NCBI RefSeq assembly: GCF_000276665.1
Contig: NW_004955438.1
Span: forward strand, 12,316,905 to 12,380,904
DNA: 64,000 bases
Direction of reading: 5' to 3'
Source of the DNA: Chinchilla lanigera
Taxonomy: Eukaryota > Chordata > Mammalia > Rodentia > Chinchillidae
Positions 33,564 to 45,999 of this stretch are shown piece by piece. Positions within the stretch are counted from its first letter, which is position 1. The number at the start of each line of letters is the position of its first letter. The notes beneath the pieces were generated by a model that was not told where the DNA came from, ran no database searches, and saw only the letters and a list, made by a program, of their open reading frames with translations. Position numbers and translations under genes: made by a program.

Positions 33564-34740
33564 TGAGCTAGAATTTCTAAGATGAAACAAAATTAGAGCA
33601 GATGAACTATTTAAAAATTGATAAGTTGGATTTTATTAAAATAAAAAGATTCTCTGTAGAAGAAACAATAAAATGAAAAGTGTTACAGAATAGAATTTGT
33701 ATTTGGAATACATAAAAATCTTTTAAAACTCTGGGCTTTTTCAAAATTTTAAAATATTGAGTAGACAATTAAATACTTATTTCACTAAAGAGATGTGGAT
33801 GGTAAATGAGGACAAGAAACAATTGCTGAAGTCATCGGTCACTAGAGAGGTGCAAATTAAAAGTAGATAGTAAGATACCACTATGCACCTCTAAGAAATG
33901 ACGAAAACCCAAAACCAAACAAGACCAGGCAACAGCAAGTATGCACAGCAACTGGCAGTCTCATTTTTTTGCTGGTGAGAATGAGAAACAATGCAGCCTC
34001 TTTATACAACCATCTCCAAGAAGGCACATTTGAAGTGCTCTTATCACATTCACACACAAAATGACAAGTAAGTGTGGTAACACTGTACATCCATTGTTTA
34101 ACTCAAATTAGCCATCCAAGAATGTACACTTCAAAACATCTACGTTATATATGATAAAAACACAAGACTTCATTTGTTAATTACATACACAGAAATACAC
34201 ACATAGAAAATGGTTTACTAGCTTCTTATAAATTTAAAACATAACCACCAAATGACCAGAAGTCCCAACATCCATACAAAGACTTGAACACAAGTATCTA
34301 CAGCAGCATTTTTCATAACTGTCCCAAGCAGGAAGCAACTCAAATGTCCATCAGCTGGTGAATGGATAAATGGTACTTCCATCCATACAACAGAATGCCA
34401 CTCAGTAATTAAAAGCAACTGGGCAATGATAACACATGAATGAATCTCAAATACATTAGAGCAACTCTAATTACGGATTATGACATTTATAGAAAGGGCA
34501 GTGGTGTAAGGACAAAACTCAGAACAGTGGAGCCAGAAGCTGGGGAGAAGAGAGGAAACTGAAAGGGGCAGAAATATTCTACATGTCAATTGTGACCACA
34601 GGATCACACCACTACCATTTTTTACACTACTTCTACCATTTATCAAAACCAAAATAGCCACACACCTACTTATGGAGAATTCTACCATATATAAATTATT
34701 CCTCTAAAAACATAATTTTAAATACTGGCAGTGAAAGCTA

Positions 34741-35329
34741 AAAGGATGAAAAAAAAGGACATCAGAATAAAATTTAGTGTGGAAGAATAATAATAGAAAT
34801 GTGAATTCAAAAAGAATGTCAAACTTCACATTGTTAAAAATAACTTGTTCACATAACTTTCACACATTTCCAAAGATAAATGAAAAGTATCAAATCTTAG
34901 TGTTTAGAGTCCAGTAGATACACATAAAAAGATTTATATTTCACTTTTAAATGTCAACATTTATAATATGCTGAAAGTTAAATGCTTTGACATCACTGAA
35001 ACTTCCTTTTAAAAGCTTTTAGATACCAGCATCAAGTTTCAGCCATAAATCAAAAAACACATATGGAAGTGTGTAGTTGTTAAATATTCTTCCCAGGGAA
35101 ATCAAAGACCACTGCTCCAGAGCACAGCTACCCAGGGCACCGATAAACCAGCTGTGGCAAGACACTCAGCCCTATGATCTCTTAGGTAGGCAGGCAAACA
35201 GTTCGCCTTCAGCCAAAAGCAACTTATCTGTTCACCTAAATGTACTTTACAAATCCTAAGGTAAAAAAGATTGTGAAGCCTGCACCCCACAGAAATTCTT
35301 ACACACATTCACAAAACAAAAAGTTCAAG
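34741..35329. other. Unclassified sequence between L1 fragments
   Basis: No repeat block is diagnostic. It may be residual L1 3' UTR or unique sequence. Overlapping 60- and 68-codon frames near 35077-35308 have no signature. Confidence 0.4.
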
Positions 35330-35850
35330 GTAGCTTACTCCACCATTCATGAAAATGGTGGATAGCTGAAAACAACTGAAATGTCCTACCACAAAAAACT
35401 AGAAACATAAAATGTAAATTACATGCCAGTGAAATTTTACACATCAATGAAAATGAGTGAACTACAAATGTCACATGTATCATTACAGATGAGTCTCAAA
35501 AACGTGAGTGAAAAAAGTCAAGGTGTTGGCTATGCACAAAACACTGCCATGTATATCAAACGTGAAAATATACCAAAAAGGTGACATATTATTTAGGAAT
35601 AATTATCAACACAGAAATATTAAAATATGTACAAGATTAATAAATTTATATTTATGTATTTTATAAGGACTCTGATGAAATGGGAGACTCAGAGCATAAA
35701 ACCATTTTTAACTTTATATGTAATATTTTATCTCTACAAAATTCTGAAGCAAATAGGCAAACGTTAAGATGAGATAAAATTAGATGGTCAAAATGCAAGT
35801 AAACTGCACTATGCTCTACACTTTTCTGTGTTTAAAATATTTTCTACTGA
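35330..35850 (+). repeat. Old L1 (L1M-type) 3' end
   Basis: tagctgaaaacaactgaaat, gaaaatgagtgaactacaaa, cagatgagtctcaaaaacgt and the ttttctgtgtttaaaatatt tail region follow an L1 ORF2 end and 3' UTR. Confidence 0.7.
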
Positions 35851-36139
35851 CATGAAAAGACCATGGTATGTATTTTACCTTGAAATTCGACAGAAGTCCT
35901 GTTTTATTGTACTTTTTGATGGCTTATGGCAAATACACAATCTTAGATTAAGCCCAAAGAATCAGAAAAAAAATGAAGCCTAGAAATTAAATACCCCCAC
36001 TGTTAACTTTTTAGTTAGCTGGTTACTGAAACATATATAAGATCAGTCTGTACCCTCTTTAAACCCTATGTAACCCAAGGAAAATCGCATAGATTTAAAT
36101 TAACAAAAATCAAATATCATTTCTAACGTAACCTATTTT

Positions 36140-36475
36140 TCTGTAGTCTTTAATAAATTGATTCATTGACTGATTCAACAAGAACTAAATGAACAAGTGC
36201 TTTGTGCTACTCTGAACATCCAGAGGTAATCAAGGCAGAAAAGACAACACTGTTGTCCTCATAGCTTTATAGTCAAGAATGAGGGACAGACAATAAACAA
36301 AGAAAAATGATCCTCTCCAAGATTTGCCAAGTGCTAGAATGAACAGAACTAGGCAGCTGAGATTTGTTCTAGGCGGGGGATGGGGAGAAGTCAGTAGGAA
36401 AGGCCTCTCCGACAACATGCTGTTTGAACAGAGAATTACAAATGCAAAGAACTGAAATACAGAGTGGCAAGTGTC
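36140..36475 (-). repeat. L2 3' end, reverse strand
   Basis: ttcattgactgattcaacaa, gagggacagacaataaacaa and ggaaaggcctctccgacaac followed by gaattacaaatgcaaagaac match the reversed L2 3' region. Confidence 0.72.
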
Positions 36476-37242
36476 TCAAATAAATAGAAGCACCTGACTA
36501 CACGAGCATAATGAATTAGATGTAAATTCTCTAAGCCTGCAGAAACGAACAGACATTTATCATTATATAGTAGTTTGAAGTATGGGAACTCTTTTTAAAA
36601 AGTCAAAACTGGAAACAAATTTTTCCCCTATCAATGAACATTTAAGTAAGTGTCATACCTCAGCCATATAGCATGTCTTCTTATGTGGTATTTAAGTAAA
36701 AACAGGATCAAGGTATAGAAATAAAATAACACTGAAAAAATAACAAGCAATTCTTAGGGTATTTACTGAAAGACACCAGTAAGAGTCAATCTTGTCCGAA
36801 CATATGTACCAGCCATTTAGAAAAGACAAGAGACTGTAAATATATTCTTGGGAACAGGTGTTATGAAATAAAGAAAGCAAACTTCGGCAAGACTAAAAAA
36901 GCAGGTGACTATGAGCAGTAAAATAACATTACAGTAAGACATTAAACATCTGTGTATATTTCAGCACATGTGTTAACACTCAAAACTTTTCTTAATGTGC
37001 GGTATTTTCTTGGGAATGGATAGAGTAGATAGTGGATCCTTTAATTTTAATTACCAAAAAAATCACAAGTGAGGCACACTTGTAGTGAGGCAAGCTTCTA
37101 GTTATCAGCTCTATCCCAGATGGCCACTTAGGAGCATTAAGACTATACTCCCTGAAGTCACTGTCTAGTATATCGAGGTAGACAATATGGCTAGTTCAAT
37201 GATGAGAATTACAAAGAAGGAAATTAACAGAAAATTCTACGG
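36476..37242. other. Unclassified sequence
   Basis: No gene or repeat family is recognised. Confidence 0.45.
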
Positions 37243-37552
37243 CTATGATCTGAATGTTTGTGTGCCTCCAAAATTCATACATTGAAACCTAATCACCAGT
37301 GTGATAGGTACAGGACCGTTATGAGGTAATTAGTGCCTCTGTGAGGGGCTGGAGAGACCAGAGTTCCCCACTCCCACCATGTAAAGACACCGCCAGAAGG
37401 TACCATCTATGAACCAAAAAGTGGGCTTTCACCAGATTCTGGATCTGCAATCTTGGCCTTTCCAGCTTTTAAAATGTGAGAATTAAGTTTATGCTGCTTA
37501 TAAGCTACCAGGTTCGTGGTATTTTGATACAGCAGCCCAAGTGGACACAACA
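37243..37552 (+). mobile_element. MLT1-type solo LTR
   Basis: gctatgatctgaatgtttgt, gaaacctaatcaccagtgtg, taatgagg-like region, gccagaaggtaccatctatg, gtgagaattaagtttatgct and gatacagcagcccaagtgga run in MLT1 order. It resembles the copy at 27707-28281 closely. Confidence 0.88.
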
Positions 37553-37721
37553 CCTGTCTTGTGTTTGTTTATTAACCATCGTGCCATGATACCTCCTCCT
37601 TTTGCTTTCCTCATTGCTACATTTCGGAAGACAGCAAAAGAATGGATAGAAAGAACAGTGTCAATAAATTAGTAGTCGAGAACCAGACAATGTTTCTGCA
37701 AAAGGATGAAAAAAATTCAAG

Positions 37722-37803
37722 AGGCTGGGGGTACAGCTCAGTGGTAAGGTGTTTGCCTCCTATGCACAAGGCCCTGGGTTCAGTCCCGAGCACTGGGGGA
37801 ATA
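37722..37803 (+). repeat. ID-type SINE, older form
   Basis: gaggctgggggtacagctca, tttgcctcctatgcacaagg and ccctgggttcagtcccgagc. It differs from the young copies by gtggtaaggtgttt in the A-box region and ccctgggttcagtcc in the B-box region, so it is an older subfamily. Confidence 0.9.
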
Positions 37804-38355
37804 AATCATATTTTCTAATCCAGAAACACAAAGGCTAAGAACAGCCTATAGGACCGGGAGGGTTTGCACAAGATAATTAGAATGATTTTCCAAATCTAAA
37901 AATTAAGAACCATGAAATAACAGTGAAGATCGCAAGAAGCCGCATAAAGAGGATGTCTTTTAATCAGTTTTGTAAAAATGTATAAAGCATCTTATACAAG
38001 ATAGGATAACATGAGCATGTTTATTCTTAAAAACAAATCAAGCATTTGATAAAATCATGGTTTCTTAAGCCTGGCTGAGTTGAATCCTATTGTATTATTT
38101 ATTAGTTATACAATCTTGTCCAACTTTTTTGAACTTTCTAGGCCTCAGATCATCTATGAAATGGTTGCCGTGAAAATGAAATGAGTAAAGGGTCACATAG
38201 TAAATGCTTTAAAAACGCTAGCCACTGCTCTATGTATAGAAGAGCTGACACTGCAGGCCTGACTGTTACTCTATTCATAAGGTTGGCCTTTAATTGACAT
38301 CTGGGAATGTACTTTTCAAGGGAAGGCCCACCACCATTAACTGACAAGGGGGGTC
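37804..38355. other. Unclassified sequence
   Basis: No gene or repeat family is recognised. Confidence 0.42.
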
Positions 38356-38785
38356 ACTGTTCCTCCAACTGTTTGTACAAATGATATCGCTCATGCTGTG
38401 CACCTGCTTTCCTTCCGAGAGTCTGGAATGTTGGGAGATGCCAGGCAGAGAATGCCTGTGTGATCAGCCCACAATTCAAACCCTGCCTACTGAGTCTCTA
38501 CTGAGCTGCTCTGGTTGGCAACATTTAATGCACAGTGTCACAACTCGTTACTGGAGGAGTGAAGTGTTCTGTGTAGTCCAGCAGTACAGGATTGTTGGAA
38601 GCTTGCATCTGGTTTCCCTTGGACTTCATCCCACCTGCCTTTCCCTCTGCTGATCATGCTTTGTATTCTTCCAGTGCAATAACCCAAAACTGTGAATACG
38701 GTTGCACGCTGAGTCCTAGGAGTCCTCCTAGCTGATCACCAAACCTAGAGGTGGCTTTGGGGGCCCATCAACACTCTGGCACACA
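38356..38785 (+). repeat. Old ERV-type LTR, family unresolved
   Basis: cttcatcccacctgcctttc, ctgctgatcatgctttgtat, gtgcaataacccaaaactgt, gctgagtcctaggagtcctc and cctagctgatcaccaaacct match the U3-to-U5 part of a widespread old mammalian LTR whose name I cannot fix. The 90-codon frame at 38381-38653 lies within it and is treated as non-coding. Confidence 0.55.
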
Positions 38786-39329
38786 GACAATCAACTGTGT
38801 TACACTAGATATAAATATAGTAAGAATACTTTTTAACAAATGTTGAACCCAAGTTCAACAAAAGTGATTTTTAGATCTATTGTCTTAAAACAGAAAACAG
38901 TCCATGTTTTCTCTCATGAGTAAAGGATACAGAGGTAAGGTTGAGAGTCAAGGACAGTACAGTCATTAAATTATATCACTACTTTTGGATACTATGTTTT
39001 CATGTCATAGGAAAATAAAAATTTGGCTTACACCTTCTACATGATATTCAATATCAGAACAATAAGTGATCACAAATATTTGTTATTCATATTCTTCAAA
39101 TAGCAATAGAAAGCACTACACAAGTAGAATCCAGAATTACTGAACTTTAGAAAAGCGTCACTAATTTTATGCATTTTCTACATCTCTTACAAGTAAGTGG
39201 TTAGTCTCTTCCAATCATAAATCGTAAGAGTCTACTCAATGAATCAATATTTGGAAAACAGAACTCTAAAGAAACATTTAAAAGAAAAAAGTATTTAATA
39301 ATTCACGTCTTTCTGCTTTTGGTTAGTCA
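38786..39329. other. Unclassified AT-rich sequence
   Basis: No gene or repeat family is recognised. Confidence 0.42.
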
Positions 39330-41540
39330 GTCAGATCAATTTCCCCACTGAATAAACTAAAAATGCTAGATGAGACTCTCAATTTGGTCAATATAAAGCC
39401 ACCTTAAAAGCACTAAAGAGTTAAAAAGATACAGCGGAACACCTAGGCCAAATTCTTGTGGCAGAGGGAATCCAAGAGGTCAGACCCCAAAAGCCACCGT
39501 TTCCCTGGAAGCACTGGCCTGTATCTTGCACTCTAACTTCGATTTGGGAGCTTCCTGGGGGAAGAAGGCCAAAAGTCAAGATCCGGGGCTTGTTCACTAC
39601 AAATCATCTTCACATCAAGGTGAAATCCAAAGGGCTCCATGAAAGTTTCCCTGTTGTCAAGAAAAGTAGTAAAGAGAAAACACAAGAAGAAAGGAAGGAA
39701 GGGAGGGAAAGAAGGAAGGACTGTACCCTATGCCTAAGAGTTTACGACTGATGGACAACTTGCACATAGACTAGCACGTGAATCTAAACATACCTGAGTA
39801 CTGAAATTTCCACCTTTGAATTTGTCTGTTTTAACAAACAGGCCCTGTTCTCACAGTGTTCCCAGGAGTCTGACTAAAACAAATAAGCCACTCTGAGGAG
39901 GGGTCCCTCATTATGGGCCTATGGAAATCACCACCAATTATTCTTCAAAGTGAGTGAGCTCCAGAAAGTAAAATTCAGGTAAGCGTACAAGAGAGCAAGT
40001 CACTATGCACAAGAACCAGCAGAAGCAGACTTCAATTACTGTTTCTACACTCAAAAATAAATAAATTACTGAAAGGGCCTGTAGGAATTGGAAGCACAAA
40101 ATGTGACACAGGGAATTCTAATAAATGTATATTTATAAACTTTTAATAACCTTGTATTTTTAGTTCATCTATAATATGTAAGACTTTGCTATGATGGCAG
40201 AAATTAGTTTTTTAAGAAGTAGAAAACAATGCAATTTCAAAAGGAAAAGGTTTCTGATTATGTGTGTCTATAATCGAAAAGTTACAAAATTTTCAAGTTT
40301 TTACCAAATAGCAAAAGACAAAATTCTCCCTAACTCACCATATGAGTTCAATATAAACTTGATACCAAAAAAAAGGAAAGAAAAAAAGAAAGAACAACAA
40401 AGGAAATTATAGCTGCATTTTGAATACACACACACACACAAACATCCTAAGCAAAATATTAACAAACTGAATTCTACTGGATATAAAAAAATAGTTAAGA
40501 CACAGTTGAGTCTCTACAAAAAATTAAAAGGTGAATTGATATTAAAACTATATAGTGTCAGTATGTACATCACATATGTAATATGCAGAGACTATATGTA
40601 GATTTTGTATATGTAATACATATACACAATACAAATTTATTTATTTGCATACATGTATGTGTGTACATATTGAAGTGAATAGAAAATGCAACAGGCAAAG
40701 TCACGAACAGATATTTCACAAAAGAGGCAAGTAATCAGGAACAGATATAACAGATAACTATATTTATCAGAGATACACAAATCAACCCCACAATGAGAGT
40801 GAATATCATCTGATTAGAAAAGATTAAGCAGTCTGATGATATCAAGAGTTGGATAGGACAAGTCAACAAAATCGTTCATACATAGAGATCAGAGTTTACA
40901 GGAATGCTGTGGGAATGTAAGTTGATACTGATGACTGGAAATGTCACTGGGCATTATAATATTATCTAAGTAAACATTTATGTGCCTTACAACCTAGCAA
41001 TTCTACTCCTAAGTATATATCCAAGAGTAACACATCCAAGAGTAACACCTGTACATGGGTACCAGGAGTTATAATATGAGAATGTTCATACACTATTATC
41101 AGTCACAGCAAAAGCAAACAAAATAGGGGGAACTACTGACATGATCAACAAAGAATAGATAACTTGTGGTAAATTCATTCAATGGAAAGCTACATATACT
41201 TAAAATGAGTAAACTAGAAATACATAAACAATGATAAATACTAGGAACCTTGTTGAGTGAGAAAAAGCAATTCACAAAAGACTATATACACTTGACCCTT
41301 TTTTATAAAGTTCTAAACCAAGGAAGATTAATGTTAGGAAAATACAAAAGTGTATGTGTATGTGCTTATATTTTTAAAGCAGAGGAATAAAAAATACTTA
41401 GAATGGTAGAGAAATGCAGGAAGATTCCCTGGAGAAGTACACGGGTGTATATGTAAGCTAATGGCAATATTTTAGTTCTTAGGTTGAATGTACTAATTTT
41501 ATTGTTAAACACACTAAAATAAATAAAGATAGTCATGCAT
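39330..41540 (+). mobile_element. Old L1 (L1M/HAL1-like) with 5' and 3' pieces
   Basis: The left part (39330-40090) has aaaatgctagatgagactct, aacctaggcc-like acacctaggccaaattcttg and cctgttctcacagtgttccc, resembling an old L1 5' region. From about 40310 ORF2 blocks follow: aagcaaaatattaacaaact and, at 40980-41200, tagcaattctactcctaagt and gtggtaaattcattcaatgg. A deletion joins the two parts. The GGAA-rich run at 39690-39722 and (CA)8 at 40427-40441 are simple repeats. Confidence 0.65.
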
Positions 41541-41964
41541 AGAAAATTGTATCTAAAAATGAGCTACACACATTTACAAATTTACATCTAGTTACAATCT
41601 AATTCAAAGTATTGCACCATAGTTTTAATTTATGCAAACTGTTAATATGCCATTTTGGAATAATTTACCATAACATTGAACTTATTTATACAACCTGTTG
41701 GAAAGACTAGCATATAAATACAGTTGAAAAGAAGGAAGGAAAACAGTATACATTATTTTCATAAAGCTAATTTAAGAAACTATGCTAAATAGTTCCCTCA
41801 GTATTAAGAAACAGAAAAATTTCCATAAACAAAAAGTTAAATCCAACTATAGCTAGATTTTATAGCTAGATAATTCTTCTCAGTCAAGGAAATCTAGCTA
41901 TAAAAACACATATCAACTTTATAAAAACAGAAAATAAAGCTGTAATTCTATAATCCATGCAACA
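41541..41964. other. Unclassified sequence with a short hairpin
   Basis: No gene is recognised. tatagctagattt (41848-41860) and ttttatagctagat (41858-41871) both pair with atctagctataaaa (41892-41905), giving a perfect 14-bp stem with a 20-nt loop. Confidence 0.55.
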
Positions 41965-42065
41965 GAAAACACGTTGTGCCAGGAACCGAGAGACCTGGGT
42001 CCTAATCCTTTTCTGATCCTGCGGTATATGACCTCAGGTGGTTCGTTCAATCTCACATGTGTTAA
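41965..42065 (+). repeat. MIR fragment
   Basis: gagagacctgggtcctaatc, cttttctgatcctgcggtat and gacctcaggtggttcgttca correspond to the first half of MIR. Confidence 0.65.
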
Positions 42066-42261
42066 AACAAGACACTGTACCATGTGCTCTTTATGGGTTT
42101 TTGTTTGTGAAAGTCTATGATCCTATGAAAAACTATTGTTATAAAGAATTAGCACAATCATGAAACAATGTTGGAAAGTATCAACATCTACAATTTAGTT
42201 TGGAAGTGTCTTTGGATGGGGACAATGTCCATATGTTCTGAGAAGAGAACATAAAACATTA

Positions 42262-42895
42262 ATAATGTGTATCTCACTCTGTTTTGTGTTGCTATAACAA
42301 AGTCTCTAAGGCTGAGTAATTAAAAAGTAAAGAAGATTAGGTCCATGATTCTGATGGCTGCAGGGTCCAAACAGCACAACACTGGCAACTTGGTGGGGGT
42401 CCCCTGCCTGTGGAGAAGCAGAAAGAGACACAGATGCGTGCAGAAGAGGCCAAGCATGTGAGTATCTTTGCTTTATAATAACCTGTCCTCTCAAGAACTA
42501 GTTCACGATGACCATGGCGGTATATACCCATAATCTCAGCATTCTAAGAGGCTGAGGGAGGAGAATTTCAAGTTCAAACCCAGCCTGGGGAACTTAGTGA
42601 CTTATTCAGACCCTTGTTCAAAACAAAAAATACAAAAAGATCTGGGTTCAATGGCACAATCCCCAATACCCACAAAGTCAACAAAAGACCCCGCCTAAGT
42701 CACTTCCATGAGACTCTGCAAAAATAGCATTAATCCATTTCTGAAGGTAGGGCCTTCATGGTGTAATTATCCTACTCTAAGCCCACCTCTTAAAGGTTCC
42801 AGCCCTCAACATCTCTGCACTGGGTCCCAAGGTTTCAGTACATGGAGTCTCTGGGAACAAACCATATCCAAACCACAGCACATCACCATCATGTG
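42262..42895 (-). mobile_element. MaLR-type solo LTR, reverse strand, split by a SINE
   Basis: The left part has actctgttttgtgttgctat, aacaaagtctctaaggctga and agaagcagaaagagacacag. The right part has aggttccagccctcaacatc and aaccatatccaaaccacagc. A B1-dID-like SINE separates them at about 42507-42660. Confidence 0.8.
42507..42665 (+). repeat. B1-dID-type SINE, ID part eroded
   Basis: tatacccataatctcagcat, tctaagaggctgagggagga and caagttcaaacccagcctgg form a 7SL-like monomer. After an A-rich linker, tctgggttcaatggcacaat and ccccaatacccac look like a deleted ID monomer. Confidence 0.75.
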
Positions 42896-43379
42896 ATGAG
42901 CTAAAATGGAGAAGTCGTGTTACACACAGGGGCTCCCACTGATAGACAGTGTGTTTTCCACTAGATCAGAGGCGTTTTGTGAGGTGTGGTCTTTTCATGC
43001 AAGAATATTAAGGCAGAAAATTCTAATTTAAGCACTAAGAATTAATTCTGTAATGTAAGAGAACTTGAAAAATAATGTAAATCCTGAAGAAACATTGTTC
43101 AAACTGGCTAATACAGGAAAGAAAAATAAGCAATTGTTCCAAGAGAATACAAGTACTTCAACAAGCAGAAAATCATAAGGTAGACCCTATTAGTATGTTC
43201 AAGTGATACTACACACATTCTCCACGTAATTCTAGACTTTGGACATGAAGGGTCGTACACTTTCTGTTTTTCCAGGTTCTTTCTAAAACTTCTGGAAAAT
43301 ATATAGAGATATATTCATTCATTCCAATAATATTCCCCCTCCCAAAAAAGTGGATCAAGCCTTAAATGGGTGACATTTT
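42896..43379. other. Unclassified sequence
   Basis: No gene or repeat family is recognised. Confidence 0.42.
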
Positions 43380-44670
43380 CTGTGATGGTAAATGAAAAGA
43401 ATTAGCACCCAGAATATACAACAAAGCCCTATAAATCACTTTAAAATAAATAACCCAATTATTTTCCCCCCCCAGGGGTTAATAAGACAAATGGGAAACT
43501 GACATAACAAGTCACGATGGTAAGGAGACATGATGCTAAATTTTGCTAGTAATCAAGGAAATTAAAATTGGAATAAGAGATCATTTCACACTGGTCAAAC
43601 TGGCATGAAGAGTTCAGTAACAAGGGTCAGTAAGGATGTGGACAGAAAGGAACCTTAGCTTGGTGATGGTGACGTACAGGGACACAGCGCTTGGAAGCAT
43701 GTGACACAGCCACTGTGCACCACTCTGACCCTGCCACTCCCTCCCACGTCTGTGCCCCATAGAACAGACAGGAGACACTTACCGAGAAAACCAGGGCAGT
43801 ACCACTTGCAATAACGGTAAACAAGTCCATCAGTGGGAAAACAGACGTATAAATTGCTGCACTTACACGATGAAAACAAATGTGCTAGGGAAAACTTCCC
43901 TTGTTCTTGTATTTCCATGCAAAGGGACTTCTTTTGGAGGGACAATCCCAACCTCTCTCTGCCTCCTCACACATCTACCGGGAGAAGAGATTTTCTAACT
44001 GGCGCTCTTCCTCTTTTTCTTTGTAAGGCACCTGACAGGGCAGCACGAATGCACTGGTTCTGCTCTGCAGCACTGGAGGGCCCCAGCCTTGGCGCGGTGG
44101 GCTCTTGGGTAAACTACACAGCCTGCAGAAGAGTAAAAGTGCTGCATTTGAGCTGCATCTCAGCAAGCCCATCAATCTGATAGCACTATCTTTCTGATAA
44201 AATTGATATTTCTCTTCCACTTGGATTCTATTCCTCATCTGATTCATGATGGTGAAAGAAAGTACTAGTTATTATGCCCCTTGAGCCCCAGCACAATACT
44301 ATAAATCAAGGAAAAGAAATGAAACGTGCATATATCAATGCAAATAAGTCCTAGAAATATAATGCGACAAAGCAACTTACATTTATGTAAGGATTAAAAA
44401 TAAGTAAAACAATACTACGTATTATTTAAGATACATAAACTGTGTCATAACATATAAAGACATACAGAATGATTTTTAAAAATTCAGGACAGTGATTATC
44501 TCTGGGACAGAAGAAGGGAAATGCAACCAGGTAGAGCTACCCAGGGGGCTTGAACCATGGTTAGAATGGAATGTGTTGTTTCTAAGCCCGAGGGGAGCAT
44601 ATATGGGTAGTTTTGTGCTTCAAATATTTCCTGTATGCATACATACACACATGCCACATATATATCTTTG
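43380..44670 (+). mobile_element. Old L1 (L1M-type) 3' end with a non-L1 block inside
   Basis: 43410-43870 holds ORF2 3' blocks: caaggaaattaaaattggaa, atcatttcacactggtcaaa, gtcagtaaggatgtggacag and aaacaagtccatcagtggga. 44300-44670 holds 3' UTR blocks: attcaggacagtgattatct and ctgggacagaagaagggaaa. Between them, about 43880-44290, is a more GC-rich block that I cannot assign. Confidence 0.65.
43880..44290. other. Unassigned GC-richer block inside L1
   Basis: This block separates two L1 parts and is not L1-like. Open frames of 115 codons (43833-44180 +) and 90 codons (43975-44247 -) cross it, the first reading in from L1 sequence. A pyrimidine tract followed by ttctttgtaag lies at about 44010-44030. 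I see no domain or convincing exon. Confidence 0.4.
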
Positions 44671-45999
44671 AGAAAATAAGGCACAGAGTTGAAAAGGCTG
44701 AGAGCTGCCTAAAATACCCTGCCCTGTCACATTTGGGCTTTCTCAGCTCTTTTCCAGAACCCTGTGGAACCCAGGCAGTGGGAAGAAGAAATGGGCCATG
44801 CAGATACAAAACAGATACTAAATGTGGTACTGTCTCCTGTTTTATTCTAGGTGGGAAGAAAATCTATGAAACCGTAGATTCAGGAAGAGTTAGAATAAAG
44901 CAAAATAAGCATCTAAGGAATGGAATTACTATTGGCAAATCAAGGAAAGGCTTCTAGAACTTACTTTTGCCATAATGAGACTTAAATTATTGCTCTTTTT
45001 CTTTTTTTAATAAGAAAGTGTTTTTATTAATTATCTCTGAAGGAAGATTCAATAACTGCTCTTGGTAATGCATTTCAATGACTTATAAATCACTGGAAAG
45101 TTTAATTCAGTGGAAATTTTAAGTCAGTATATTATGACTACATATGGTCTGAAGACACAGAGAAAGGAAATAGTCTATATTATTTCCTGATTCCCTAGTC
45201 TAAATCAGACACCCTGAATTATAGTCATCTTAATGGAGTCTACAGATCTGTGTTGCTTCATTTAAAAGATTGTATCTTTTTAAATTTCCATATGTTTTAC
45301 TAAACTGTTAATTTTTTCAAACTTCCTTTATTCCCCCCCAAACAAAAATATATGAGTGATAAACACTTTTCAGTCCGTGAATACATGGGCCTCAACATCA
45401 TTTTTTCACATTCTGCATCTCTGATGCAGAGGAACAGATGAAGGCTATGTTAATGTTACAAATCCCTGGCATTTAAACTGGCCCTTGATATAATTTTGCT
45501 ATTTGTAACCTAAGGATAAATAAGGTGACAGAAAAGATAGGTGCTTACTGATTGAAGTTATTTTACAATAAACCAAGGAAGTTATTTTACAACAGAAACC
45601 TTCTACAATTCCTGTTGAACTCATATATAACAGCCCAGTAGACCCATGGATTTATTATGCACATTATGTAACTGAACTGAACTCAACTGGTAATTAGAAA
45701 AAAACGGGGAGGGGCCAGGGACCCAAGCTAGGATACTGCACCCCACCAGCACAACTCTGCACACTGGGAATGCCAGAAAGAACTACTCACCTTGAGGACT
45801 CTAAGGTCAGTCTCTGACACTTTATCTCCCTATTTACAAGGCACAGAAACATAAATTGAATGCAACGAAGACCTACAGTATGATGTGTGATAATGATACA
45901 GCACAATGGAATATAACACAGGCTATGACATACATGATAGTACCAATTAGATGGGGAGGTTAAGTGGATAATGCATCACCTTGCCTCTGTCTACCTTTT
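44671..45999. other. Unclassified sequence
   Basis: No gene or repeat family is recognised. A 114-codon open frame at 44613-44957 (+) begins inside the L1 tail and has no domain. The 15-mer gaagttattttacaa occurs twice near 45555 and 45580. Confidence 0.4.

Larger units (their letters stand above)
31375..34740 (+). mobile_element. Ancient L1 (L1M-type) mosaic broken by nested insertions
   Basis: Pieces of one L1 copy appear in ORF2-to-3' UTR order. 31375-31592 and 31963-32104 carry the catalytic-domain downstream region. 32321-32660 has actggaagactcaaatattt and actggcataaggataaatag. 33579-34200 has aaattgataagttggatttt and gtgcaaattaaaagtagata. 34200-34740 has aactcaaatgtccatcagct and the 3' UTR. 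Intervening blocks are later insertions, listed separately. All frames are destroyed. Confidence 0.8.
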
